A stretch of DNA of 64,000 nt, taken from contig CAJUCI010000010.1 of assembly GCA_910584825.1 (NCBI GenBank), positions 1-64,000 of the forward strand. The letters run 5' to 3'. Numbering within the stretch: position 1 is the first letter of the stretch; each line of letters begins with the position of its first letter. Shown in pieces: positions 26,540 through 34,384 of the stretch. The notes beneath the pieces are model-generated. The model was given only the letters and a program-made list of their open reading frames with translations, was not told the origin of the DNA and made no database searches. The position numbers were made by a program, and so were the translations under genes. Source of the stretch: an uncultured Duncaniella sp. (GTDB lineage: Bacteria > Bacteroidota > Bacteroidia > Bacteroidales > Muribaculaceae).

Positions 26540-26998
26540 ATGATGAAGAATAAGGCTATAACGGCACTCTTGCTGGCCCTGCTGATGCTCGTGAGCGCGG
26601 GATGCACCCGCAACAACGGCGACATAGGCGACCTGTACGGACGATGGAAGGTGGAGACACTCACCGCCGACGGTGTGGGGCTGCCGCTGTATGACGGCGA
26701 GGTGGAGATGTACGCTTTGTGGTTTCAGAGCGAGCTTGTGTGGATTCACGAACTGTTTCCACATCAGGATTATCTGAATCATAAGGGCATGTGGAAGCGT
26801 GAGGGGGACAAGCTGTTGCTTGACTTCTCGTTCACAGGCGATTATGACGAACAGTACCGTCCGCCGGTGGCTCTGCACTTTGTGGAGAATGGAGTGACAC
26901 CGCTCACCGTGGCCTCGGAATCATCATTCAAGATGACGCTGTGGTATGTGGGCGACGACGGTGTGAGATATGAGTATCACCTCAGGAAGGTGTATTGA
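26540..26998 (+). CDS. Lipocalin-like lipoprotein
   Basis: A 152-aa predicted lipoprotein. Residues 1-23 are a type II signal peptide with lipobox-like VSAGC. The mature part starts GDIGDLYGRWKVETLTADGV, the GxWxl pattern of bacterial lipocalin-like domains, and is beta-rich with a C-terminal strand VRYEYHLRKVY. Function unknown; it could bind a small hydrophobic ligand or assist the adjacent Wzi-family barrel. It starts 6 bases after the barrel gene and is probably co-transcribed with it. Confidence 0.72.
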   Translation: MMKNKAITALLLALLMLVSAGCTRNNGDIGDLYGRWKVETLTADGVGLPLYDGEVEMYALWFQSELVWIHELFPHQDYLNHKGMWKREGDKLLLDFSFTGDYDEQYRPPVALHFVENGVTPLTVASESSFKMTLWYVGDDGVRYEYHLRKVY

Positions 26999-27026
26999 TA
27001 AGAGAATATAAAAAACGATATATATA

Positions 27027-28016
27027 ATGTCATCAGATAAGGAGAGAGTCCTCGTGACCGGGGCTGACGGATTCATAGGGTCGCACCTCGTGGAGGCCCT
27101 GCTGTCGGCGGGATATGCCGTGAGGGCTTTGTGTCAGTATAACTCGTTCAACTTCTGGGGCTGGCTCGAGGATGTGAGCAATCCCGACCTTGAGATAGTC
27201 ACGGGCGATGTGCGTGACCCCAACCTGTGCAGGGAGATTGTGAAGGGGTGTTCGACGGTCTATCATCTCGCGGCCCTCATAGCCATCCCTTATAGCTATG
27301 TCGCGCCTGACAGCTATGTGGACACCAATATCAAGGGCACACTCAATATGTGCCAGGCGTGCCGCGACAGCGGTGTGAAGAGGCTGGTGGTGACATCGAC
27401 GAGCGAGGTGTATGGCACAGCGCGCTATGTGCCTATCGACGAGAAGCATCCCAAGCAGCCGCAGTCGCCCTACAGCGCGACCAAGATTGGTGCGGATGCC
27501 ATCGCACTGAGCTTTCACAATGCCTTTGACCTGCCGGTGGTTGTGGCGCGTCCGTTCAACACCTATGGCCCGCGTCAGAGCGCGAGGGCTATCATTCCCT
27601 CGATAATTTCGCAGATTGCCTCGGGCAAGCGCGAGATTATGGCGGGCGACCTGACTCCGACACGCGACTTTAATTTCGTGGCCGATACGGCTGCCGGTTT
27701 CATAGCCCTTGGCAATGCCGAGGGGGTTGACGGCAAGGAGATTAACATTGCCACGGGCACTGAGGTGACGATGCGTGAGACGCTTGAGACGATTGCCGAG
27801 ATTATGGGCGAGGATGTGAAGTATGTGACCGACCCTGCGAGGCTGCGCCCTGCGGGGAGCGAGGTGTTCCGCCTGTGTGGCGACAATACGCTTATCACGT
27901 CGCTCACTGACTGGCGTCCGCGCCACAATCTGCGCGAGGGCTTGAAGATTACGGTCGACTGGTTTACCCGTCCCGAGAATCTTGCCAAGTATAAGACGGG
28001 AATTTATAACTTATAG
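27027..28016 (+). CDS. NAD-dependent SDR epimerase/dehydratase, LegB-like
   Basis: Extended short-chain dehydrogenase acting on a nucleotide sugar. The Rossmann glycine motif is VTGADGFIGSHL near the N terminus and the catalytic pair is in SPYSATKIG (Tyr-x3-Lys), with the upstream Ser/Thr in VVTSTSEVYGTA. The blocks YNSFNFWGWL, AALIAIPYSYVAPDSYVDTN and RPFNTYGPRQSARAIIP closely resemble LegB-type 4,6-dehydratases of nonulosonic acid synthesis. No other legionaminate genes are nearby, so the precise substrate is open. It follows the Wzi and lipocalin-like genes. Confidence 0.82.
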   Translation: MSSDKERVLVTGADGFIGSHLVEALLSAGYAVRALCQYNSFNFWGWLEDVSNPDLEIVTGDVRDPNLCREIVKGCSTVYHLAALIAIPYSYVAPDSYVDTNIKGTLNMCQACRDSGVKRLVVTSTSEVYGTARYVPIDEKHPKQPQSPYSATKIGADAIALSFHNAFDLPVVVARPFNTYGPRQSARAIIPSIISQIASGKREIMAGDLTPTRDFNFVADTAAGFIALGNAEGVDGKEINIATGTEVTMRETLETIAEIMGEDVKYVTDPARLRPAGSEVFRLCGDNTLITSLTDWRPRHNLREGLKITVDWFTRPENLAKYKTGIYNL

Positions 28017-28064
28017 TCTATAGAGTTTTTTGAAGTATAGAGTATAAAGTATAGAGTATAGTGA
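28017..28064. repeat. TATAGAG-type repeat after the LegB-like gene
   Basis: Starts directly after the stop codon and consists of TATAGAG and AAGTATAGAG units. The 18-mer AAGTATAGAGTATAGTGA (28047-28064) is identical at 30801-30818, and both copies are followed within a few bases by AGCTCT. Confidence 0.75.
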
Positions 28065-28066
28065 TT

Positions 28067-28144
28067 AGCTCTTTCATTTTTTATTCTTCATTCTTCATTC
28101 TTCATTCTTAATTTTTCATTTTCCATTTTCCATTTCCCATTCCC
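28067..28144. repeat. Pyrimidine-rich ATTCTTC / TTTTCCA repeat before rpoN
   Basis: Begins with AGCTCTTTCATTTTTT (also at the end of nhaA, 15211-15226), then four ATTCTTC units, then TTTTCCA units running to the rpoN ATG. The plus strand is almost free of G for 75 bases. Confidence 0.7.
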
Positions 28145-29596
28145 ATGAAGGAAAGGCTTACGCAATCTTTGGAGCAACGTCTGCAACTGCGCCTGTCGCC
28201 GATGCAGATGCGGCTTGTGCGCATGCTTGAGATGACTGAGCCTGAGATTGAGGAGGAGGTGCGTCAGGAGCTTGACGACAATCCTGCCCTTGAGGTGGTG
28301 GATGCTCCGGCCTCTGACGAAATGGCCGAGGAGGGGTTTGACGAGTCGGCCGAGGAGATGCAGATGGCTGACTATCGCGATGAGGATGACATACCCCACT
28401 ACCGCCTCGAGGCCAATAACCGCAGTGCGGATGACACGCGCTTTGAGCCTGTGGCCGTGGCTGCGGGGGAGTCGCTGATGGAGTCGCTGATGGCTCAGCT
28501 TGCCGAGACTGACCTCGACAGCCGTCAGCTGGAGATTGCGGCTTACATCGTTGGAAATATCGACGATAACGGCTATCTGACGCGCACACTGCCTCAGCTG
28601 GAGGATGACATAGCCATCGATGCGGGCATCGAGACCGATATGGATGAGTTGAAGGGGATACTCGCGCGCATACGTTCGCTCGACCCGGCAGGAGTGGGGG
28701 CCTTTGACCTGCGCGACTGTCTCGCATTGCAGCTCAAGAGGTTGCCTGACTCGCAGGCTGTGAGGACGGCGAGGGAGATTGTCGACAATTATTTCGACCT
28801 CTTCTCGCTCCGTCATTTTGACCGCCTGGCCTCGACCCTTGGAGTGTCGCGTGAGGAGCTGAAGGAGGCCGACGATGTGATACGCTCGCTCGACCCCAAG
28901 CCTGCAAGCAAATTCGGCGAGAGCGATGCCGACGACCGTGCCCGCCACATCATACCCGATTTTTATGTGGAGGTTGACCAGAACGAGCGCATCGTGGTGT
29001 CGATGCCCAACAATGTGCCCGAGCTGGCCATTGAGCGGAGTTTTGACCTGGATGATGCCGACATGCAGGTGCATGCGCGCGAGGGGGAACAGTCGAGGCA
29101 GAAGGGCGAGGCGATGACTTTCATTGCCCGCAAGCGTCAGGAGGCGGCCGACTTCATCGAGCTTCTGCGCATGCGCCGCACCACTCTTATGAGCGTCATG
29201 GAGGCCATAGCCCGATGGCAGAGGGCGTTCTTCACGAGCGAGGATGAGAGCCGTCTGCGCCCGATGGTGCTCAAGGATATTGCCGCAGCCACGGGGCTTG
29301 ACATCTCGGTGGTGTCGAGGGCCACGGCTGGCAAGTATGTGGCCACGCAGGGCGGAGTGTATCCGCTGAAATTTTTCTTCAACGAGCGGGTGAGCGAGGA
29401 TGAGGATGCGTCGTCGCGCGAAATCCTTTCGGCTCTCCGTGCGTTAATAGAAGAGGAGGACCCTGCGTCGCCGCTGAGTGACGAGGCTCTGACCTCACGG
29501 CTCACCGGGCAGGGCTATAATATAGCCCGTCGCACTGTGGCCAAGTATCGCGAACGGCTCGGACTGCCCGTGGCCCGTCTGCGCAAAAAGATATAA
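28145..29596 (+). CDS. rpoN: RNA polymerase sigma-54 factor
   Basis: Alternative sigma factor that needs AAA+ activator proteins to open promoters. The N-terminal activator-interacting region is present (MKERLTQSLEQRLQLRLSPM, then MLEMTEPEIEEEVRQELDDN), followed by an acidic linker, the core-binding region (about 110-310), and the C-terminal DNA-binding part ending with the RpoN box IARRTVAKYRERLGL. The 483-aa length is normal. No sigma-54 activator gene occurs in the window. The start codon abuts an unusual pyrimidine-rich leader. A small membrane protein follows after 21 bases. Confidence 0.96.
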   Translation: MKERLTQSLEQRLQLRLSPMQMRLVRMLEMTEPEIEEEVRQELDDNPALEVVDAPASDEMAEEGFDESAEEMQMADYRDEDDIPHYRLEANNRSADDTRFEPVAVAAGESLMESLMAQLAETDLDSRQLEIAAYIVGNIDDNGYLTRTLPQLEDDIAIDAGIETDMDELKGILARIRSLDPAGVGAFDLRDCLALQLKRLPDSQAVRTAREIVDNYFDLFSLRHFDRLASTLGVSREELKEADDVIRSLDPKPASKFGESDADDRARHIIPDFYVEVDQNERIVVSMPNNVPELAIERSFDLDDADMQVHAREGEQSRQKGEAMTFIARKRQEAADFIELLRMRRTTLMSVMEAIARWQRAFFTSEDESRLRPMVLKDIAAATGLDISVVSRATAGKYVATQGGVYPLKFFFNERVSEDEDASSREILSALRALIEEEDPASPLSDEALTSRLTGQGYNIARRTVAKYRERLGLPVARLRKKI

Positions 29597-29617
29597 ACAC
29601 CCCTAAAAAGCACGCCA

Positions 29618-30226
29618 ATGAAACGGATATCCCAACTGCTTTCAGCCATCTTCTCACCGCTGCTCGTGCCCACCTACGGCATGATTATGGCGTCGTACCT
29701 GTCGGTGTTGGCCGTGCTACCCTCGGGCGTGCTGTGGACCACGGTGGCCATAACGTTTGTCATCACCTGCGTGTTGCCGCTCGCGGGCATCATCGCCCTC
29801 TATAAGTCGGGTGTGGTGAAAGACCCGGGGCTGAATGAGCGCAGCGAGCGTTTCATCCCTTATGGGCTGGCCGCTGCGTGCTATCTGGGCTGCGCGTTTT
29901 TCCTCTATCGTGCCTCGGCTCCGCTGTGGCTGGCGATGTTCTATGCCGGAGGGGCTGTGGCAATAGTGATTAACGTGATTGTCAACATCAAGTGGAAGAT
30001 TTCGGCGCATGCGGCTGCCGTGGGCGGACTTGTGGCGTTTGTGTTCCGTCTCGCCGCATCGCATCAGGCCATCTATGACATGAACGTGTGGATGTCGGCG
30101 ATGGTCATCGTGGCCGGCATGGTGATGACGGCGAGGGTGTATCTGCAACGCCATACGCTGATGCAGGTGCTGGCCGGTGCAGCCAACGGCTTCCTGTGCG
30201 TGTGGCTGATGTCGATGATTCATTAG
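29618..30226 (+). CDS. PAP2-like integral membrane protein
   Basis: A 202-aa protein with about six hydrophobic segments. Two elements recall the PAP2 phosphatase family: NIKWKISAHAAAVGG (in the place of PSGH) and ARVYLQRHTLMQVLAGA (in the place of SRx5Hx3D). In the second, the acidic residue after His is Gln, and the first motif (KxxxxxxRP) is only loosely matched by NERSERFIPYG. It may be a diverged or inactive relative, or a lipid-phosphate-binding protein. It lies between rpoN and purE on the same strand. Confidence 0.68.
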   Translation: MKRISQLLSAIFSPLLVPTYGMIMASYLSVLAVLPSGVLWTTVAITFVITCVLPLAGIIALYKSGVVKDPGLNERSERFIPYGLAAACYLGCAFFLYRASAPLWLAMFYAGGAVAIVINVIVNIKWKISAHAAAVGGLVAFVFRLAASHQAIYDMNVWMSAMVIVAGMVMTARVYLQRHTLMQVLAGAANGFLCVWLMSMIH

Positions 30227-30280
30227 ACATATATAATATAGGTAATATCAAGAACCAATTCATTATACATATTCCTAATA

Positions 30281-30784
30281 ATGAAACCAATAGTAAGTAT
30301 CATCATGGGAAGCACAAGTGACCTTCCCATCCTCAAGAAGGCAGCCGACTTTCTCAACGATATGCAGGTGCCTTTCGAGATGAACGCCCTTTCGGCCCAC
30401 CGCACCCCCAGGGAGGTGGAGGAGTTTGCCTCCAACGCAAAGGAGCGCGGCATCAAAGTGATTATCGCAGCCGCAGGCATGGCCGCCGCTCTGCCGGGCG
30501 TGATTGCGGCGATGACTCCGCTGCCTGTAATCGGCATACCCATCAACTCGACCCTCAGCGGCATGGACGCACTCTATTCGATAGTGCAGATGCCTCCGGG
30601 CATATCGGTGGCCACTGTGGGCATCAATGCCGGTATGAACGCGGCCGTGACTGCGGTGCAGATTCTCGCGCTGTCCGACCCCGAGCTTTCAGCCCGCTAC
30701 GATGCCTATCGCGCTACGCTCTCCAAGAAGATTGTCAAGGCCAATGAGGAGCTGCGAGAGGTGAAGTATGAGTTTAAAGTTTAG
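30281..30784 (+). CDS. purE: N5-carboxyaminoimidazole ribonucleotide mutase
   Basis: Purine biosynthesis enzyme that converts N5-CAIR to CAIR. The class I PurE pattern is complete: IIMGSTSDLPILKKAADFL, EMNALSAHRTPREVEEFA, IIAAAGMAAALPGVIAAMTP and SIVQMPPGISVATVGINAG. Length 167 aa is standard for the octameric enzyme. It is followed by TATAGAG repeats and then ispG. Confidence 0.96.
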   Translation: MKPIVSIIMGSTSDLPILKKAADFLNDMQVPFEMNALSAHRTPREVEEFASNAKERGIKVIIAAAGMAAALPGVIAAMTPLPVIGIPINSTLSGMDALYSIVQMPPGISVATVGINAGMNAAVTAVQILALSDPELSARYDAYRATLSKKIVKANEELREVKYEFKV

Positions 30785-30788
30785 TTTA

Positions 30789-30890
30789 GTATAGAGTTTA
30801 AAGTATAGAGTATAGTGAATAGCTCTGATGCTGATGCTGATGCTGATAGCTCTGAAATTTTCCATTTTCCATTTTCCATTTTAAATTTCC
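30789..30890. repeat. Composite simple repeat between purE and ispG
   Basis: Three parts in order: TATAGAG units (30789-30818, sharing an 18-mer with 28047-28064), three GATGCT hexamers (30827-30844) between two AGCTCT motifs, and TTTTCCA units (30859-30882). All three sit within the 114-base gap before ispG. Confidence 0.7.
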
Positions 30891-30898
30891 AACAGGAG

Positions 30899-32557
30899 AT
30901 GCAGAAGTTTAATTGGCGACGCCGTGAGTCGTGGCCTGTGAGGGTGGGCGACGTCACTATCGGTGGCGATAGCCCGGTGGTGGTGCAGTCGATGACCACG
31001 ACCTCGACCAACGATACCCAAGGCTCGGCCGAGCAGATTAAGCGCATCGTGGATGCGGGGGGCGAGATTGTGCGCCTCACCACTCAGGGTGTGCGCGAGG
31101 CCGAGAACCTTACCCCCATCAAGGAGGCTATGGCCGCCATAGGGTGCAGTGTGCCACTTGTGGCCGATGTGCATTTCAACCCCCGTGCGGCCTTTGCAGC
31201 CGCCGAGAGGGTGGAGAAGGTGCGCATCAACCCGGGCAATTTCGTCGACCCCGGCCGCACGTTCAAGAAGATAGAGTTTACCGACGAGGAGTATGCCGCC
31301 GAGCTGCAGAAGATACGCGACGCCCTCGTGCCGCTGCTCAGGCTGTGCCGCGAGCATGGCACGGCCCTGCGCATAGGTGTCAACCACGGTTCGCTCTCTG
31401 ACCGCATCATGAGCCGCTATGGCGACACCCCTGCGGGCATGGTGGAGAGCGCGATGGAGTTTCTGCGCGTGTGCGAGGCCGAGGGTTTCCGCGACGTGGT
31501 AATCTCCATCAAGGCGTCAAATGTGCTTGTGATGACCGAGACGGTGCGCCGTCTGGTCGTGGCAATGGATGCCGAGGATATGCACTTCCCGCTCCATCTC
31601 GGGGTCACCGAGGCGGGCGACGGAGAGGACGGACGCATCAAGTCGGCCGTCGGCATAGGCTCGCTGCTCATGGACGGCATAGGCGACACGATACGCGTTT
31701 CGCTAAGCGAAGAGCCTGAGTGTGAGATACCTGTGGCGCGTGCCATACTTGCCCATGTGGCCGAGGTGGCTGCGGATGCCAAGGGGTTTGTCGATTACGG
31801 GTATGCCGAGGGCACAGACCCCTGCGCCCCGCAGCGCAGGGTCTCTGACTGGGCGGGCAAGGTGACTAAGGTGTTTGGTCTCGACGACATGAACGCCGAT
31901 ATGCCCTCGTGTCGCATCATCCCGCTCTCCGAGGACTGGGATGCCGAGCTTGACCTGCTGGCCGACCGTCCCGGCGTGCCTGTCATACTTGGTGCTGACG
32001 GACGGGCTTGGGCATTGCGTGTCAAGTCGTTTGTCAACGCCATGACCCGCCGCGGGCTTAAGAATCCCGTGGTGGTCTCGCACAGCTATAATATTGCCGA
32101 CTTGGAGGCTCTGACCATACGTGCCTCGATTGACTTCGGCTATCTGCTGCTGTCGGGCATAGCCGATGCCATACATATCGAGGACCCGCACTTCGGTCGT
32201 GATGTGCTTAACCGCCTGTCGCTCAACATCCTCCAGGCTACCCGCCACCGCATATCCAAGACCGAGTTCATATCCTGCCCCGGATGCGGACGCACGCTCT
32301 ACGACCTGCAGTCGACCCTGCGAGAGATTAAGGCCGCGACCTCGCACCTCAAGGGGTTGAAGATAGGCGTGATGGGCTGTATAGTCAACGGGCCGGGCGA
32401 GATGGCCGATGCCGACTATGGCTACGTGGGTGCTGCCCCGGGGCATATCAGCCTCTACAAGGGCAAGGAGTGTATGGTCAAGAACATCCCCGCCTCCGAG
32501 GCCATACCTCGGCTGATAGCTCTGATTAAGGACAACGGCGACTGGATAGAGCCGTAG
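30899..32557 (+). CDS. ispG: (E)-4-hydroxy-3-methylbut-2-enyl-diphosphate synthase, long type
   Basis: Iron-sulfur enzyme of the MEP isoprenoid pathway. The start at 30899 (MQKFNWRRRESW) matches the family N terminus; the frame upstream only translates the repeat DNA. Blocks include SPVVVQSMTTTSTNDT, PLVADVHFNPRAAFAA and GVNHGSLSDRIM. The three cluster cysteines are in FISCPGCGRTLYD and GVMGCIVNGPGEMADADYG. At 552 aa it is the long form with an insertion domain (about 275-400), shared by Bacteroidota, Chlamydia and plants. An inverted TCGCA array begins right after the stop. Confidence 0.95.
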   Translation: MQKFNWRRRESWPVRVGDVTIGGDSPVVVQSMTTTSTNDTQGSAEQIKRIVDAGGEIVRLTTQGVREAENLTPIKEAMAAIGCSVPLVADVHFNPRAAFAAAERVEKVRINPGNFVDPGRTFKKIEFTDEEYAAELQKIRDALVPLLRLCREHGTALRIGVNHGSLSDRIMSRYGDTPAGMVESAMEFLRVCEAEGFRDVVISIKASNVLVMTETVRRLVVAMDAEDMHFPLHLGVTEAGDGEDGRIKSAVGIGSLLMDGIGDTIRVSLSEEPECEIPVARAILAHVAEVAADAKGFVDYGYAEGTDPCAPQRRVSDWAGKVTKVFGLDDMNADMPSCRIIPLSEDWDAELDLLADRPGVPVILGADGRAWALRVKSFVNAMTRRGLKNPVVVSHSYNIADLEALTIRASIDFGYLLLSGIADAIHIEDPHFGRDVLNRLSLNILQATRHRISKTEFISCPGCGRTLYDLQSTLREIKAATSHLKGLKIGVMGCIVNGPGEMADADYGYVGAAPGHISLYKGKECMVKNIPASEAIPRLIALIKDNGDWIEP

Positions 32558-32647
32558 GAGTCGCACCGGAGTCGCAAAGTCGCAGTCGCATTTGAGTCGC
32601 AGTCGCATCAGAGTCGCACGAGTCGCATTTAGTCGCATTTTTGCGAC
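32558..32647. repeat. AGTCGCA/TTGCGAC repeat array (locus 1)
   Basis: About nine AGTCGCA units, irregularly spaced, ending with a single TTGCGAC in the opposite orientation. It begins directly after the ispG stop. The same family lies at 38352-38424, 39931-40080, 40527-40720 and 50085-50235. Confidence 0.85.
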
Positions 32648-32660
32648 AGTTACTTTATTT

Positions 32661-32789
32661 AAGAAAGGAACATAAGGACATATGAGACATAAGGGACACA
32701 AGATTTTAAGTTAAAATTTTTACCCTCTTGACTTTATTGTCCATAATCTTATGTCGCTTATGTCTCATATGTCCTTATGTCCCCTTCTT
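32661..32789. repeat. 47-bp-arm imperfect inverted repeat upstream of ribD
   Basis: Arms 32661-32707 and 32743-32789 are inverted copies with five mismatches, around a 35-base AT-rich loop. Units read CATAAGGACATATGAGACAT. A related single arm is at 38432-38474. The ribD ATG is 20 bases downstream. Translated, the arm gives CPLCLICPYVPF in spurious frames at both loci. Confidence 0.85.
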
Positions 32790-32808
32790 GAAAATACATT
32801 TATATAAT

Positions 32809-33762
32809 ATGGAAGTCAACGAACTATACATGCGCCGGGCACTCGAACTGGCTCTTCACGGGCAGCTCGATGCCTCGCCCAACCCTATGGTGGGTGCGGT
32901 GATTGTCGCGCCTGACGGACGTGTGATAGGCGAGGGGTGGCACCGCCGTTGCGGCGAGGGGCATGCCGAGGTCAACGCCATTGCCTCGGTCAGCGACCCT
33001 GCCGACCTGCTTGACGCCACGATGTATGTGACGCTCGAGCCGTGCTCGCACTACGGCAAGACCCCTCCGTGTGCCTCGCTGATAATCGACCGACGCATCC
33101 CGAGGGTGGTTGTGGGCTGTCTCGACCCCTTTGAGAAGGTAGCCGGACGTGGCGTGGCCATGCTCCGTGATGCAGGGGTGGAAGTGGTCACCGGCTGTCT
33201 CGAGGCCGAGTGTGTGGCCCTTAACCGTGTGTTCATGACCGCCCACCGTCTGCGCCGTCCCTACGTGACGCTCAAGTGGGCCGAGAGTGCCGACGGATAC
33301 ATCGACGGCCATATCTCCACGCCGCTCACCTCGATGCTCGTCCACCGCATGCGTGCCACGTATGATGCCATACTCGTGGGCAGCGGCACCGAGCTTGCCG
33401 ACCGTCCGGGGCTTGATACGCGCCTCTTTGCGGGACGTTCCCCCCTGCGTGTCATCCTCGACAGGCGTGGCCGCACAGGCCGAATGACCGAGGGCAACAC
33501 CGTGGTCTACAGCCGCTATGACTCGCTGCTCGATGTGCTTGCCGACCTCTACAGCCGTGGTGTGACGAGTCTGCTCGTGGAGGGTGGGGCACAGGTGCAT
33601 GCCTCGTTTCTCGCCCAAGGGGTGTGGGACACCGTGCGCGTAGAGCGTGGACAGCGCGACATCGGCGGCGAAGTCAAGGCTCCGCGCCTCACTCCCGACT
33701 GCCGGGTGCTGTCATGTGAGACCGTCGACGGCAATATGATTACTACCTTCGGGCACGTATGA
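32809..33762 (+). CDS. ribD: Riboflavin biosynthesis deaminase/reductase RibD
   Basis: Bifunctional enzyme of riboflavin synthesis. The N-terminal deaminase has HAEVNAI and PCSHYGKTPPC (zinc ligands); the C-terminal reductase begins near RPYVTLKWAESADGYIDG and continues to SLLVEGGAQVHASFL. The start at 32809 (MEVNELYMRRAL) is chosen because the frame upstream translates the inverted repeat. At 317 aa it is slightly shorter than the roughly 360-aa Proteobacterial form, with a compact reductase domain. No FMN riboswitch is visible in the leader. A GNAT gene follows after 50 bases. Confidence 0.95.
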   Translation: MEVNELYMRRALELALHGQLDASPNPMVGAVIVAPDGRVIGEGWHRRCGEGHAEVNAIASVSDPADLLDATMYVTLEPCSHYGKTPPCASLIIDRRIPRVVVGCLDPFEKVAGRGVAMLRDAGVEVVTGCLEAECVALNRVFMTAHRLRRPYVTLKWAESADGYIDGHISTPLTSMLVHRMRATYDAILVGSGTELADRPGLDTRLFAGRSPLRVILDRRGRTGRMTEGNTVVYSRYDSLLDVLADLYSRGVTSLLVEGGAQVHASFLAQGVWDTVRVERGQRDIGGEVKAPRLTPDCRVLSCETVDGNMITTFGHV

Positions 33763-33812
33763 GAGGTCGTTGTTGACAATCTATAAGTCTAACCTAATCA
33801 AATGTTTACGCT

Positions 33813-34379
33813 ATGAAGATTATACCCGCGCGTCCATCCGACGCCCGATTTATAGGACAGGCTGTGGTCGAGGCCATAGGCCATGAGATAGCCTCAGGGC
33901 TTGCAGGTGACAGTCACACGGTGGATGATGTCGTTGACCTCTTCGCCTCGCTCGCCGCACGTGACGACTCGCAATACAGTTATCTCAACACCCTCGTGGC
34001 CGTTGACGACGACGGCACGGTGGTGGGAGCGTGTGTGGCCTATGACGGCGCACGCCTCCATGAGCTGCGCGAGCGGTTTTTTGAGGCCTTATCTGCCCGC
34101 CTCGGCCTCGATTTCAGCGATGTGGAGGATGAGTGTGTGCCTGAGGAGTTCTATCTCGACACCCTTATGGTGCTTCCCGAGCATCGTGGCAAGGGGATAG
34201 CCTCGCAGCTGCTCCGCGCCTCCATCGGTCGTGCCCGCGAGTGCGGCAAGCCTGCCGGACTGCTTGTCGACAAGATTAACCCCCTCGCACGCAAGCTCTA
34301 CGAGCGCGTAGGCTTCCGCAAGGTGGGTGAGCGACCCTTTGCGCATGTGATGATGGACCACATGCAGTATCCCGACTGA
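33813..34379 (+). CDS. GNAT family N-acetyltransferase
   Basis: A 188-aa acetyl-CoA-dependent acyltransferase of unknown substrate. It begins with the usual IIPARPSDARFIGQAV strand-helix and carries the acetyl-CoA P-loop pattern in LMVLPEHRGKGIASQLLRAS (Q/RxxGxG/A), followed by NPLARKLYERVGFRKVGE. It ends 5 bases before the NhaC-type antiporter gene and is probably in one transcript with ribD. Confidence 0.88.
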   Translation: MKIIPARPSDARFIGQAVVEAIGHEIASGLAGDSHTVDDVVDLFASLAARDDSQYSYLNTLVAVDDDGTVVGACVAYDGARLHELRERFFEALSARLGLDFSDVEDECVPEEFYLDTLMVLPEHRGKGIASQLLRASIGRARECGKPAGLLVDKINPLARKLYERVGFRKVGERPFAHVMMDHMQYPD

Positions 34380-34384
34380 CGCAT

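Noticed and set aside
31703..32701. 332-aa minus-strand frame over ispG and the repeats
   Set aside because: Starts in the ATGTCC and TCGCA repeats (CPLCLICPYVPF, then RLNATRATLMRLRL) and then runs antisense to ispG.
32648..32808. FMN riboswitch upstream of ribD
   Set aside because: The conserved RFN element sequences are not present; the leader is filled by the inverted repeat.
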